A stretch of DNA of 64,000 nucleotides. Source: Hyphomicrobiales bacterium (GTDB lineage: Bacteria; Pseudomonadota; Alphaproteobacteria; Rhizobiales; Rhizobiaceae). Numbering within the stretch: position 1 is the stretch's first letter; every line of letters begins with the position of its first letter. Shown piece by piece: positions 8,812 to 20,281 of this stretch. The stretch covers positions 1-64,000 of the forward strand of contig UCCS01000016.1 in the NCBI GenBank assembly GCA_900470965.1, in the 5' to 3' direction. Under the pieces are notes generated by a model. It was not told the origin of the DNA. It saw nothing but the letters and a program-made list of their open reading frames with translations, and searched no databases. A program made the position numbers and the translations under genes.

Positions 8812-9801
8812 ATGTCGGCACTCAAGCGGGTCGCCCGCACAATCAGAAAGACCGTCATTCAGGCCGTGCCGACCATGCTCGGCATCGTCATATTGAGTTT
8901 CTTCCTGCTCAAGCTCGCACCGGGCGATGCGGCCGACGTGATGGCGGCAGAATCCGGCTCGGCCACGGAGGAAACAATGGCGGCTCTGCGCCAGCGCTTC
9001 GGGCTCGACAACCCTCTCCTCGTGCAGCTCGCCAACTACCTGGACAACCTGGCGCATTTCAGCCTCGGTTTTTCACCGCGCTACGGAATGCCGGTTGCCG
9101 ATCTAATCGGCCAGCGGCTGCCTGGAACACTGACGCTGATGCTGGCCGCGCTGCTGATCGCCATTGCCGTTGGTCTGCTGCTCGGCGCGTTGATGGCAAG
9201 CTTTTCCGGCAGGCTTGCCGACCGGGTGATCTCGGTCGTCTCGCTGCTGTTTTACTCAATCCCCGGCTTCTGGATCGGCCTGATGCTGATCCTGTTTTTC
9301 TCGGTCAAGCTCGGCTGGCTGCCGAGCGGCGGCGACAGCACGATCGGATCGCGGCTGACCGGGCTTCCGGCGCTCCTCGACCGGATCCGCTACATGGTGT
9401 TGCCGGCAACCTCGCTCTCCCTCTTCTATCTGGCAATCTATGCGCGACTGACACGCGCGGCGATGCTGGAGGTCAAGTCGCAGGATTTCGTCCGCACCGC
9501 CCGCGCCAAGGGCGTGTCGCCCTTCTTCCTGACCACGCGTCACGTGCTGCGCAATGCGCTGATCCCGATCACGACAATGGCCGGCATGCATTTCGGGGGC
9601 ATGCTTGGCGGAGCCGTCGTGGTCGAGACCGTCTATAGTTGGCCGGGGCTCGGCCGGCTTGCCTTCGAAGCCGTGATGGCCCGCGATTTTTCCGTGCTGC
9701 TCGGCATCTTGCTCTTGTCCTCCTTCCTTGTGATCGTCGCCAACGCGGCCGTCGATCTGCTGCAGGCATGGATTGATCCCAGAATCGGAGCCAGCCGATG
9801 A
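8812..9801 (+). CDS. ABC transporter permease, DppB-like
   Basis: A 329-residue inner-membrane permease of the dipeptide/nickel type. The hydrophobic segment VIQAVPTMLGIVILSFFLLKL near the N-terminus is followed by APGDAAD, and five further TM stretches follow. The EAA-type loop reads ARAKGVSPFFLTTRHVLRNAL near residue 240. ATG 8812 follows GAGGTGG; an upstream in-frame ATG at 8779 lacks a ribosome site. It is the first of four genes that form a complete dipeptide-type importer core. The gene for the second permease overlaps it by four bases. Confidence 0.88.
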   Translation: MSALKRVARTIRKTVIQAVPTMLGIVILSFFLLKLAPGDAADVMAAESGSATEETMAALRQRFGLDNPLLVQLANYLDNLAHFSLGFSPRYGMPVADLIGQRLPGTLTLMLAALLIAIAVGLLLGALMASFSGRLADRVISVVSLLFYSIPGFWIGLMLILFFSVKLGWLPSGGDSTIGSRLTGLPALLDRIRYMVLPATSLSLFYLAIYARLTRAAMLEVKSQDFVRTARAKGVSPFFLTTRHVLRNALIPITTMAGMHFGGMLGGAVVVETVYSWPGLGRLAFEAVMARDFSVLLGILLLSSFLVIVANAAVDLLQAWIDPRIGASR

Positions 9802-10801
9802 CCAGTCAGAAGCTTCATACCTATGCCGGCAGCGCAATCGATCTGGCCGAGCACGATAGCGACGCCTCGCGGCCGCTGCCCCAAAAACCCGCCGAGCCGA
9901 GCTGGACGCATATCCATGCGCCCGACGTGCGCGCCGCCGCCGCACCCGGTATTGCCTGGCGCGGTCTGCGGCGGGAGCTCAAGGTTTTTCTGTCCAATCC
10001 CACCGCATTGTTCGGCGTCCTGTTCCTGATCGCCACCGCACTCGCTGCCCTTCTTGCTCCCGTCTTTTATCCCGGCGATCCGATGGAGATGGTGGCGCGA
10101 CCGTTCCTCTGGCCGGGCCAAAATCCGTCCTATCCGCTCGGTACGGATTCGATGGGACGCGATGTGCTCGCAGGCATCCTCCACGGGGCGCGCATTTCGC
10201 TTACGGTCGGTATCGCTGCGACCGCCCTCGGGCTTTCCGCCGGCATCGCGATCGGCGCGATGGCGGGATATTTCGGCGGGATCGTCGATGATCTCCTGGT
10301 GAAATTCATCGAGATCTTCCAGACGATCCCGAGCTTCGTCTTGCTCGTCGTCCTGGTCGCCATCGCTCAGCCGACGACCTCGACCGTCACAATCGCGATT
10401 GCGATCGTCAGTTGGCCGACGGTGGCGCGCCTGACACGGGCCGAGTTCCGCGCCATCCGCGAGAAGGACTATGTGCTGGCCGCTCGAAGCCTCGGCTTCG
10501 GCCATGCACGCATCATCTTCCGCGAAATCCTGCCGAACGCCCTGCCGCCGCTGATCGTCACCTCCTCGGTTATGGTCGCAAGCGCCATCCTGATGGAATC
10601 GGCGCTGTCCTTCATGGGGCTTGGCGATCCCAATCGCGTCTCCTGGGGATCGATGATCGGTGCCGGCCGGGACGTGATCCGCACCGCTTGGTACCTGACA
10701 GCCCTGCCGGGTCTCGCGATCGTCTTTACCGTCCTCGCCCTCAATCTTCTGGGTGATGGGCTCAACGATGCGCTCAATCCGCGCTTTTCGGAGGAACGCT
10801 G

Positions 10802-10802
<1 letters not shown>
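9798..10802 (+). CDS. ABC transporter permease, DppC-like
   Basis: A 334-residue partner permease. About 55 hydrophilic residues precede the first TM segment (ALFGVLFLIATALAALLAPVF), followed by the DppC-family GTDSMGRDVLAGILHGARIS motif near residue 115. An EAA-type loop (ARSLGFGHARIIFREILPN) lies near 235. The ATGA overlap with the upstream permease gene and the TGATG junction with the downstream ATPase gene indicate translational coupling. The long N-terminal tail is somewhat unusual, but no internal start has a better ribosome site. Confidence 0.87.
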
Positions 10803-12710
<1,908 letters not shown>

Positions 12711-12722
12711 ATGGAGAATGAA

Positions 12723-13781
12723 ATGGTCGATTATCGCTACCTCGGGCGCAGCGCGCTCAAAGTGTCACCGCTCAGCCTTGGAACCATGATGTTCGGCGGG
12801 CCGACGCCCGATGAGGTCGCCTTCCGCATCATCGACAGGGCCCGCGAGCAGGGGATCAACTTCATCGACACGGCCGACGTCTATCACGACGGCAAGTCGG
12901 AAGAGGTCGTGGGCCGTGGCATCAAGTCAAGCCGCGACCATTGGGTATTGGCGACCAAGTTCGTCAACTCGCACACCAAGGGCCCGAACCTTGGCGGCCA
13001 CTCGCGCAAATGGGTGATCGAGACGGTGGAGAATTCGCTGCGCCGGCTGAACACCGACTATATCGACATCCTCTATTTCCACCGCGCCGTCTTCGACGCG
13101 CCGCTCGAAGAGCCGGTGCGCGCCATTGCTGACCTTATCCGCGCGGGCAAGCTTCGCTATTTCGGGGTCTCGAATTTCCGCGGCTGGCGCATCGCCGAGA
13201 TCGCTCATCTTGCCGATCAGCTCGGCATCGATCGGCCGGTCGCAAGCCAGCCACTCTACAACATCGTCAACCGCACGGCCGAAGCCGAACAGTTGCCGGC
13301 CGCCCACTACTACGGCCTCGGCGTTGTCTCCTATTCGCCGCTCGCCCGCGGCGTGCTGACCGGCAAATACGAGCCGGGCAAGGAGCCGGGTGCCGATACG
13401 CGTGCAGGGCGTGGCGACAAGCGCATCCTCGAAACCGAATGGCGTCCGGAATCGATTGCGATCGCCAAGGAGATCGCTGCCCATGCCAACCGCAAGGGCA
13501 TTACGCCGACCGAGTTCGCGCTCGCCTGGGTGCTGAACAACAAGCTGATCTCGGCCGCCATCACCGGTCCGCGCACCGAAGAGCATTGGGACAGCTATAT
13601 CCGCGCGCTCGACGTCAAGCTCGATGCCGAGGACGAGGCCCTGGTCGACAGGCTGGTGACGGCCGGTCATCCGTCGACGCCGGGCTTCAACGATCCAAGC
13701 CATCCGGTCGAAGGGCGCGTTCCGCGCGTCAGCGAAGGTGGGACCGACAATGTCGTGTCGCTGACGCGCGCCGTCGCCTGA
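12723..13781 (+). CDS. Aldo/keto reductase
   Basis: A 352-residue NADPH-dependent reductase of the AKR superfamily. It begins YRYLGRSALKVSPLSLGTMM and has the catalytic tetrad in order: Asp and Tyr in IDTADVYHDG, Lys in VLATKFVN, His in LYFHRAV. ATG 12723 lies behind GGAGAATGAA; a second ATG at 12711 is possible. It follows the importer ATPase by 12 bases and is probably co-transcribed, with a strong hairpin directly after it. The physiological carbonyl substrate is not evident. In a sulfur-scavenging operon it may detoxify aldehydes formed when the carbon-sulfur bond is oxidised (inference). Confidence 0.85.
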   Translation: MVDYRYLGRSALKVSPLSLGTMMFGGPTPDEVAFRIIDRAREQGINFIDTADVYHDGKSEEVVGRGIKSSRDHWVLATKFVNSHTKGPNLGGHSRKWVIETVENSLRRLNTDYIDILYFHRAVFDAPLEEPVRAIADLIRAGKLRYFGVSNFRGWRIAEIAHLADQLGIDRPVASQPLYNIVNRTAEAEQLPAAHYYGLGVVSYSPLARGVLTGKYEPGKEPGADTRAGRGDKRILETEWRPESIAIAKEIAAHANRKGITPTEFALAWVLNNKLISAAITGPRTEEHWDSYIRALDVKLDAEDEALVDRLVTAGHPSTPGFNDPSHPVEGRVPRVSEGGTDNVVSLTRAVA

Positions 13782-13789
13782 GGCCGTCA

Positions 13790-13819
13790 GGGAGGATCCG
13801 CTCTCGTGTGGATCCTCCC
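13790..13819 (+). terminator. Hairpin with 10-bp perfect arms after the importer operon
   Basis: GGGAGGATCC and GGATCCTCCC pair perfectly around a 10-base loop directly downstream of the aldo/keto reductase stop, followed by CATTCTTC. It separates the importer operon from the DszC-like gene at 13854. It may be a leaky terminator, because both genes run in the same direction. Confidence 0.55.
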
Positions 13820-13853
13820 CATTCTTCAAAAATCCGCCGTTGAAAGCTTGACC

Positions 13854-15098
13854 ATGGCCACTCCGACCTCTTCCGTGCTGTTATCTGCAGGTGGATCTGC
13901 GCCCGATTCCGATCTTGCCGCCCTGCTTTCGACGGTACCGGCGCTCGTAGCCGAAATCGGCAAGGAAGCGGCACGGCGCGATCTCGATCGCGAGCTTCCG
14001 TTTGAGGCTTTCCGCCTGTTCAAGGAGGCCGGTCTCGGAGCGCTGCGCATCCCCGTCTCGCTCGGCGGGCCTGGCGGCAGTGTCCTCGACTATATCGAAA
14101 CGATCATGGCGATCGGTGCGGCCGATTCCAATGTGGCGCATGCGCTTCGCAGCCACTTCAATTTCACCGAGAGCCTCATTCTCAATCCGAATACAGCGCT
14201 CGATCGCACACAGCTTGCCAGAGTGCTTGCCGGCAAGCTGTTCGGCGGCGCTCATACGGAACAGGGCACCAAGCGGCCCGGCGAGGTGACGACCAGGCTT
14301 TCAAAATCCGGCGACAGCTATCGCCTCAACGGCCGCAAATGGTATGCGACGGGCACTGCCTTTTCCGATTTCGCTTCCTTCAGCGCGAAAAATGACGAGG
14401 ACCAGCTCGTCAGCGTTCTCTTGCCGGTCGACCGCAAAGGCATCACCATTCTCGATGATTGGGACGGCATGGGCCAACGGCTGACCGCAAGCGGCGGCGT
14501 GCTGCTCGAGGACGTGGAGGTGCTGGCCCATGAGATTTCCACGCGCGGCCTCAATTCGCTTGTCGGGCGTCATACATCGACCCTGCGCCAGCTCCACCTT
14601 GCCGCTTCCATGGCAGGTGCGGTGCGCGGCGCAGTGGCCGAGGGTACCGATTACGTGCGCAGACAGGCACGTTCGGCTGCCCATAGCGCGGCCGAGACGG
14701 CCAATGCCGACCCCTTTGTCCAGAAAATTCTGGGTGAGATCGCCAGCGGCTCGTTTGCTGTCGATACGCTGATCCGCGAGGCGGCCCGCGCGCTTGACCG
14801 TTCCGTCGCGGCGTTCGGAGCAGGCGATCCGGAACGACTGGAAGCGGCTCTTGTCGAAAGCGCCCTGACGACGGCGCGCACGCAGATCGTCGCCTCTCAG
14901 ATCGCGCTTTCTGCCGCAGCCAACGTCTTCGAGCTCGGCGGTGGCTCGGCTACATCGAGGCATCTCAACCTTGACCGCCACTGGCGCAATATCCGCACTG
15001 TGCTCAACCATAATCCGCTTTTGCACAAGGCGCGTGTGGTCGGCGATTTCTACATCAACGGAACGACGACGCATCTGGAGGAAGGCAAGGTCTTCTAA
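13854..15098 (+). CDS. DszC/SfnB-family flavin-dependent monooxygenase (acyl-CoA dehydrogenase fold)
   Basis: A 414-residue protein with the acyl-CoA dehydrogenase fold. It contains the DWDGMGQRLTASGG motif near residue 205, the equivalent of the DWDNIGQRxTGSG stretch that marks DszC/SfnB-type oxygenases. The N-terminal domain includes IPVSLGGPGG, and a C-terminal RHWRNIRTVLNHNP segment is typical of the group. The start at 13854 gives a normal N-terminus, although its ribosome site is weak. It follows a hairpin and precedes an FAD protein by 131 bases. The role is probably oxygenation of a sulfur compound using reduced flavin; an acyl-CoA dehydrogenase role is less likely. Confidence 0.82.
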   Translation: MATPTSSVLLSAGGSAPDSDLAALLSTVPALVAEIGKEAARRDLDRELPFEAFRLFKEAGLGALRIPVSLGGPGGSVLDYIETIMAIGAADSNVAHALRSHFNFTESLILNPNTALDRTQLARVLAGKLFGGAHTEQGTKRPGEVTTRLSKSGDSYRLNGRKWYATGTAFSDFASFSAKNDEDQLVSVLLPVDRKGITILDDWDGMGQRLTASGGVLLEDVEVLAHEISTRGLNSLVGRHTSTLRQLHLAASMAGAVRGAVAEGTDYVRRQARSAAHSAAETANADPFVQKILGEIASGSFAVDTLIREAARALDRSVAAFGAGDPERLEAALVESALTTARTQIVASQIALSAAANVFELGGGSATSRHLNLDRHWRNIRTVLNHNPLLHKARVVGDFYINGTTTHLEEGKVF

Positions 15099-15229
15099 AG
15101 CCCAGCCGGTCGCGTCGCTTCCATCTATCACCCGGGGTCATCCGGATCTCCGGCCGCCGCGTCGGCAGGAGATCTTTGCGCCTTTCTTGCTGTCGTCCCC
15201 CGGATCTGCGTGACGGGGAGGGAGGTCTC

Positions 15230-16648
15230 ATGCATTTCGATCCAAAGCCAGGCCATTCCGTCATCATTATCGGCGGCGGGTTTGCCGGCGCGCTAACCGC
15301 GCTCAAACTGCTCGACCAGACCACGGTCGCGCTGTCGATCACCATCATCGAGCCGCGTGCCGAGCTCGGGCGCGGCGTTGCCTATAGCACCAGCGATCCC
15401 GCCCATCTCGTCAACGGACCGGCTGAGATCTTCTCGCTCTATCCCGAAGACATGGGGCACCTGGCCCGCTGGCTTACCGAACACGGCCCCGCCAACGGCT
15501 GGCAGCCGCCCGCAGACGTTGCCGCAAGCAGCCCGCCGCGCCATCTTTACGGGACCTATGTGCGCTACGAACTGAAGCGCGCGGTTGCACAGGCACGTTC
15601 CGGATCGAGCCTGCAGCATGTCCGTTCGTCGGCGGCACATCTGTCATCATCGCCACACCGGGTCCGTGTTGCGACCACGGACGGCACTGTCTTGGAAGCG
15701 GACGAGGCCGTCCTGGCGCTCGGGGTATTCCAGCCCGATCTGCGCCCTGCCGAGGCAGCTGTGGCGGGACATCCGCGCTTTGCCGAAAATCCCTGGAACA
15801 CGGCAGCGCTCGACCGGTTGCGCGACAGTTCCGATATCCTCATCATCGGTGCCAGTCTCTCCATGGTTGATGCGATCGCGAGCATGGAGGCGAGGGGGTT
15901 TCGTGGACGCTACCGGGTGATTTCGCGGCGGGGCCAGTTCGTCGAGGGTCGCAGGAATGCCGAGCCGGCCCGCGACTTTCTCGCCGAGGGACCCTTTCCT
16001 GCGACGGCGCGCGGCCTGCTTGCGCGCGTCAAGGCGGAACGGCGCCGGCTTGCCGCCGCTGGTGGGGACTGGCAGGGGCTGCCGCTTGCCATTCGCCCCT
16101 ACATCCTGCCGCTCTGGCAGAATGCAGAGGATCGGGAAAGACTGCGCTTTGCCCGTCATCTGAGGGCCTTCTGGGACGTGACGGCACATCGATCCGCGCC
16201 GGAAAGCCACCGCAGCGTCGAAGAAGCGCGGTCGCAGGGACGGCTCGTCGCAGAGACGGCCCGCCTGCTGGCGCTAAGGCCTGATGAGAACGGTATTGCA
16301 GCAATCCTGAAGACGGCGGGCGGCCTCGAGGATACCGTGTTCGGCGGTGTGATCGATTGCCGTGGACATCAGTTGCACGACTGGCGGCAAATCTCTGATC
16401 CGTTTGTTCGCCAGCTTCTTTCAAGCGGCGAGGTGCGCCCGCATTCGACCGGCTTCGGCATCGACGCCACCCCTGAAGGCGACCTCATCAATGAGGAAGG
16501 GTGCGTTCACCGCAACTTGAGCGCCATCGGCCATCCGTTGCGCGGTGTCGCCTGGGAATCGAGCTCGATCACCGAGCAGCGCACGCAGGCGATCGCGCTT
16601 GCCGACCGCATCCTCGCGAAATTCACGCCGGCCCGCGCCGCCTCTTAA
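15230..16648 (+). CDS. FAD/NAD(P)-binding protein (YdhS-like)
   Basis: A 472-residue flavoprotein. It has an N-terminal dinucleotide-binding glycine pattern G15-x-G17-x-x-G20 (IIIGGGFAGAL), a conserved GRGVAYSTSDPAHLVNGPA segment near residue 55 and a second Rossmann motif IIGASLSMVDA near 205. This matches the FAD-NAD(P)-binding family found next to siderophore, sulfur or amino-acid metabolism genes. ATG 15230 lies behind a strong GGGAGGGAGG. The reaction is unknown. It could supply reduced flavin or oxidise an intermediate for the DszC-like enzyme upstream, but that is inference from position only. Confidence 0.75.
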   Translation: MHFDPKPGHSVIIIGGGFAGALTALKLLDQTTVALSITIIEPRAELGRGVAYSTSDPAHLVNGPAEIFSLYPEDMGHLARWLTEHGPANGWQPPADVAASSPPRHLYGTYVRYELKRAVAQARSGSSLQHVRSSAAHLSSSPHRVRVATTDGTVLEADEAVLALGVFQPDLRPAEAAVAGHPRFAENPWNTAALDRLRDSSDILIIGASLSMVDAIASMEARGFRGRYRVISRRGQFVEGRRNAEPARDFLAEGPFPATARGLLARVKAERRRLAAAGGDWQGLPLAIRPYILPLWQNAEDRERLRFARHLRAFWDVTAHRSAPESHRSVEEARSQGRLVAETARLLALRPDENGIAAILKTAGGLEDTVFGGVIDCRGHQLHDWRQISDPFVRQLLSSGEVRPHSTGFGIDATPEGDLINEEGCVHRNLSAIGHPLRGVAWESSSITEQRTQAIALADRILAKFTPARAAS

Positions 16649-16677
16649 GCAAACATTTATTCGACAGATCGGAAAGC

Positions 16678-16711
16678 GATCGGGGGCGCATCTGGCGATG
16701 CGCCCCCGATC
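16678..16711. terminator. Bidirectional terminator hairpin between convergent genes
   Basis: Fourteen-base perfect arms (GATCGGGGGCGCAT / ATGCGCCCCCGATC) enclose a six-base loop. The hairpin lies between the stop of the FAD protein and the stop of the oppositely oriented binding-protein gene, so it can serve both. Confidence 0.75.
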
Positions 16712-16740
16712 CGTGAAGGCTGGTCGTGACCCCCGAACCG

Positions 16741-18360
16741 TCAGCCTTCGCCGTCCTTGATATAGACCTCGGCGAAATTGGCCTGGACGCCTTCGGCGCC
16801 GATCGTGTGGTTCTTCACCCGCTTGTTGAAGACCGTGACATTTTCCAGCGCGATCAGATTGACCACCGGAACCTCGTCGGCGATGATCCTCTGGAAATCG
16901 TTGAATTCTTGTCTTCGCTTGTGCTCGTCGATTTCGATTGATGCTGCCTCCAGCAGCCGGTCGACCTCCGGGTTGGCGTAATGCGCCGCATTGGAAAAAG
17001 GCAGGCCGAGCTTGAAGTTCTTCGACCAGTAGATGCGCTGGACGCCGAGCGTCGGATCGAACTGGTTGCCGAGATATTCGGCCGTGACGTCGAAGACGCG
17101 TTCGGTATAGACCTTCTGGATGTAGGTCGAGAAATCGTAGGAATCGATCGTCGCGGCAATGCCGATACGGGTGAGATTCTGTTTCAGATATTCGATGACC
17201 CGCTTGAAGCCTTCATTGTAGGAATTGTGGGTGAGCCTGAGGGCAAAGCGCGTGCCGTCGGCGCCGCGCTTGTAGCCGGCCTCGTCGAGAAGCTGTTCGG
17301 CTGCCGCAAGATCGTAGGCGTAGGGCTTGATCGAGCCGTCGTGGTAGCGTGACAGGAAGGTACTGATCGGTGTCGGCGAAATATGGCCGTAACCGTACCA
17401 GACTGTGTTGAGGATGACGTCGAGATCGATCGCGTGGGCGATGGCGCGGCGAACTCTGACATCCTTCAGATATTCGTTGTCGAGATTGAAGATGAGCTGG
17501 GTCTGATCGCCCTTGGTTTCGTAACCGCGGGAATCGACGCTGATATTCGGCAGCGCCTTGATGCGCTCGAGATCGCTGAGCGGGATCGGATTGTCGCCGC
17601 CGATATCGAATTCACCGGTCTCGAATCCTGCTGCTCGTGCCGCTCCATCGGGCACGAAGCGGATGACGATCTGGTCGAGATAGGGTTTGCCTGCATCCCA
17701 GTAGTCGGCATTACGCTCCAGGATGATATGCGAGCCGCGCGTCCATCCCTTGAAGACGAAAGGGCCGGTGCCGATCGGTGCGCTGCCGTTCTTGTTGAGC
17801 GGCACGTCGGCGATCGCGACATTGTCGTAGATATGCTTCGGCACGATCGGCGATTCCGCCGCATAGAGAGCGCTGAGCAGGTAGGGTGCGGGCTTCGACA
17901 GGCGGATGACCGCTGTCAGCGGATCAGGTGTCTCGACCCTGACGACATTGGCGAAGGTGCCGCGCCCGCGCGGATGGACCTGCTTTAAGAGTTCGATCGA
18001 ATAGGCGACGTCATCGGCGGTGAAGGGTTTGCCATCATGCCATTTGACATCAGGTCGCAACCTGAACGTGTAGCTCAGGCCATCGTCCGATATCGACCAT
18101 TCGGTCGCAAGCTGCGGTTTCGGGGTCAGGTCGAAATCATAGGTCAACAGCCCCTCGGTGATCTTCGGACTGACCTTCTGTGTGCCGCCGGCGGTGTGCG
18201 CCAGCGCCAGGATTGTCGGCGGTTCTGGTACGACAATGAAGTTCAGCGTTCCGCCCGGCTTCGGCTTGTCTTCTGCGGCCTTGAGGCCGAACGAGGGCAC
18301 GAGCGTGCTGGCGGTGGATAAAAGCAGCAGCTGGTTGAAAGTGCGGCGATTGATGCTCAT
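16741..18360 (-). CDS. ABC transporter substrate-binding protein, SBP_bac_5 family
   Basis: A 539-residue binding protein with Tat-like signal MSINRRTFNQLLLLSTAST. Family-5 motifs are RPDVKWHDGKPFTADDVAY, GTGPFVFKGWTRGSH, LLDEAGYKRGADG and IYWSKNFKLGLPFSN. ATG 18360 is preceded by AGGGACG. It lies 14 bases downstream of the paralog at 18375, so the two form a tandem pair read as one operon. There is no permease next to it. The tandem arrangement suggests duplication and divergence of ligand range while sharing the importer at 8812-12710 (inference). Confidence 0.85.
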   Translation of the reverse strand: MSINRRTFNQLLLLSTASTLVPSFGLKAAEDKPKPGGTLNFIVVPEPPTILALAHTAGGTQKVSPKITEGLLTYDFDLTPKPQLATEWSISDDGLSYTFRLRPDVKWHDGKPFTADDVAYSIELLKQVHPRGRGTFANVVRVETPDPLTAVIRLSKPAPYLLSALYAAESPIVPKHIYDNVAIADVPLNKNGSAPIGTGPFVFKGWTRGSHIILERNADYWDAGKPYLDQIVIRFVPDGAARAAGFETGEFDIGGDNPIPLSDLERIKALPNISVDSRGYETKGDQTQLIFNLDNEYLKDVRVRRAIAHAIDLDVILNTVWYGYGHISPTPISTFLSRYHDGSIKPYAYDLAAAEQLLDEAGYKRGADGTRFALRLTHNSYNEGFKRVIEYLKQNLTRIGIAATIDSYDFSTYIQKVYTERVFDVTAEYLGNQFDPTLGVQRIYWSKNFKLGLPFSNAAHYANPEVDRLLEAASIEIDEHKRRQEFNDFQRIIADEVPVVNLIALENVTVFNKRVKNHTIGAEGVQANFAEVYIKDGEG

Positions 18361-18374
18361 GAGGATCGTCCCTG

Positions 18375-19982
18375 TCAGGCGTTCTTGAGGAGATAGGCGG
18401 AGGAGAGGCTGCCCGAGAGACCGTCGGCAACCACCGTATGGTCCTGGACCATCTTGTTGAAGATCGTCAGCTGCCGGAAGGAGACGAGCGTGATATCGGG
18501 CAGATCGCGGGCGATGATCACCTGCATGCGGTTGAAGAGTTCGACGCGTTTGGCCCTGTCGTTCTCGACCGCAGCCTGTTCGAAGATCGCGTCGATTTCC
18601 GGATTGTTGTAGCCCGAGCCGTTCGAGAAGGGCACGCCCTTCTTGAAGTTCTTCGACCAGTAGAGACGCTGCACGCCGATGGTCGGATCGAACGTATTGC
18701 CCATGCCGTTGGTGACGAAGGCGAAATCGCGGTCGGTGTAGACGCGCTTCAGCCAGGTCGGCACATCCTGTCCGCGCAGCGTCACCTTGACGCCGATCTT
18801 GGACAGCGCATCGCGCAGATAGTCACCGATACGAGTATAGGTGTCGCCATAGGGCATCACATCGTGCGGCACCTCGAAGCGCACACCGTCTGGCCCGCGC
18901 GGGAAGCCTGCTTCGTCGAGAAGCTGTTCGGCCTTTGCCGGATCATGGGCATAGACCGGGACGTCAGGATTATAGAAAGCCTTGAGGAAGGGGCTGATCG
19001 GGCTCGGCGCTGCGACCGCATAGCCGTAGAAGGCGATATTGGCGACAGTCTGCCGGTCGATCGCATGGGCCACGGCCTGGCGGACCTTGTCATGCTTGAA
19101 ATACTCGTTCTGCAGGTTGAACTCGATGCGGTAGACAGTCGGCGAATAATCGTTGCCGCGATCGTCGACGGCAAGCGTGGGCGAGGCTTTCAGCCGGTCG
19201 ATTTCGCTCAGCGACACCGGCGTATCGGGAGCAATATCGACTTCGCCGGTCTCAAGTGCTGCAAGTCTGGCGCTGGCATCGGGAATGAACTTGACGACGA
19301 TGCGGTCGAGATAGGGCTTGCCCTGGTCCCAATAGTCGGGATTGCGATCCAGGATCACATGGCTGCCGACCGCCCATTCACGGAAGATGAAAGGACCGGT
19401 GCCGATCGGGGCGCGGCCATTTGCGTGTCCGGCAAGATCGGTGGCGCCCTCGTAGACATGTTTGGGCACAATCGGGGATTCGCTCGCCTGCAAGGCGCCG
19501 ATCAGATAGGGCGCCGGCTTCGACAGGCGGATGATGGCGGTATGGGCATCCGGTGTCGCGACCTCCTTGACGCTGGAGAAGGTGGCCCGGCCACGCGGAT
19601 GCACCTCCTTGAGTGCCAGGATCGAGAAGGCGACATCCTCGGCGGTAAAGGGTTTGCCGTCATGCCATTTGACGCCTTGCCTGAGTTCGAAACGGTATTC
19701 CAGCCCGTCGTCGCTGACGTACCAGGCGGTCGCAAGCTGCGGGATCGGCTTGAAGTCCAGCCCGTAAGCCAACAATCCTTCGGTGACCTTGCCGGAGATG
19801 CGGGTGGTCGGGCCTGCCGTATGCGCAAGGGTGACGAGTGTGGGTGGCTCCGGCTGGACGAGCAGATTGAGCGTACCGCCGGCGACAGGCTCCGCCGCCT
19901 CGGCAAAGCGGCCGATGGGCACCACGGCGCTGAGCGCCGTGAACGCGAAGAGCTGATTGAGCTGACGTCTATTGATATCCAT
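18375..19982 (-). CDS. ABC transporter substrate-binding protein, SBP_bac_5 family
   Basis: A 535-residue binding protein. The start at 19982 (after AGGGGG) gives MDINRRQLNQLFAFTALS, a twin-arginine-type signal; in-frame codons up to 20039 would displace it. Motifs are RQGVKWHDGKPFTAEDVAF, GTGPFIFREWAVGSH and LLDEAGFPRGPDG. It is the first gene of a two-gene binding-protein operon, divergent from the LysR gene at 20282 that may control it. It is closest in appearance to the paralogs at 6926 and 16741. Confidence 0.86.
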   Translation of the reverse strand: MDINRRQLNQLFAFTALSAVVPIGRFAEAAEPVAGGTLNLLVQPEPPTLVTLAHTAGPTTRISGKVTEGLLAYGLDFKPIPQLATAWYVSDDGLEYRFELRQGVKWHDGKPFTAEDVAFSILALKEVHPRGRATFSSVKEVATPDAHTAIIRLSKPAPYLIGALQASESPIVPKHVYEGATDLAGHANGRAPIGTGPFIFREWAVGSHVILDRNPDYWDQGKPYLDRIVVKFIPDASARLAALETGEVDIAPDTPVSLSEIDRLKASPTLAVDDRGNDYSPTVYRIEFNLQNEYFKHDKVRQAVAHAIDRQTVANIAFYGYAVAAPSPISPFLKAFYNPDVPVYAHDPAKAEQLLDEAGFPRGPDGVRFEVPHDVMPYGDTYTRIGDYLRDALSKIGVKVTLRGQDVPTWLKRVYTDRDFAFVTNGMGNTFDPTIGVQRLYWSKNFKKGVPFSNGSGYNNPEIDAIFEQAAVENDRAKRVELFNRMQVIIARDLPDITLVSFRQLTIFNKMVQDHTVVADGLSGSLSSAYLLKNA

Positions 19983-20281
19983 AACGACCCCCTGTGTCCG
20001 TTTCGGCCTGCCGAGGCCCACGCCTTGGTGAGCGCGCATGATCGGTCCGGGGAGGGGAGATCGAGAAGAATGTTTTTCTAACAGCGCCCGAAAGCAAAGC
20101 TTCGCGCAAATCGGCAGGCGTGCCGTGGCCGTAATAATCTAGTCTTTTAGTAGACAATTTTCCGATTTTAGTTTTTGCTTCTCCGGCAAGGGTGATCACG
20201 CGCAAGGAAATGTTTCCGGCCTCGCTATCGGCGCAAAGTGGGTTCTCGTCTTGTCTGGTCGGTTTGTGGTGCAATCAGCTC
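19983..20281. promoter_or_regulatory. Divergent intergenic region between binding-protein operon and LysR gene
   Basis: No gene seen. The stretch around 20130-20180 is AT-rich (TAATAATCTAGTC, TTTTAGTAGAC) and is the likely promoter area for both directions. LysR proteins usually bind between divergent genes, so an operator is expected here. I could not define one with confidence. Confidence 0.4.

Noticed and set aside
18438..20081. 547-codon plus-strand open frame
   Set aside because: It is a shadow of the binding-protein gene at 18375-19982; the protein text is Asp/Gly/Ile-rich with no family pattern.
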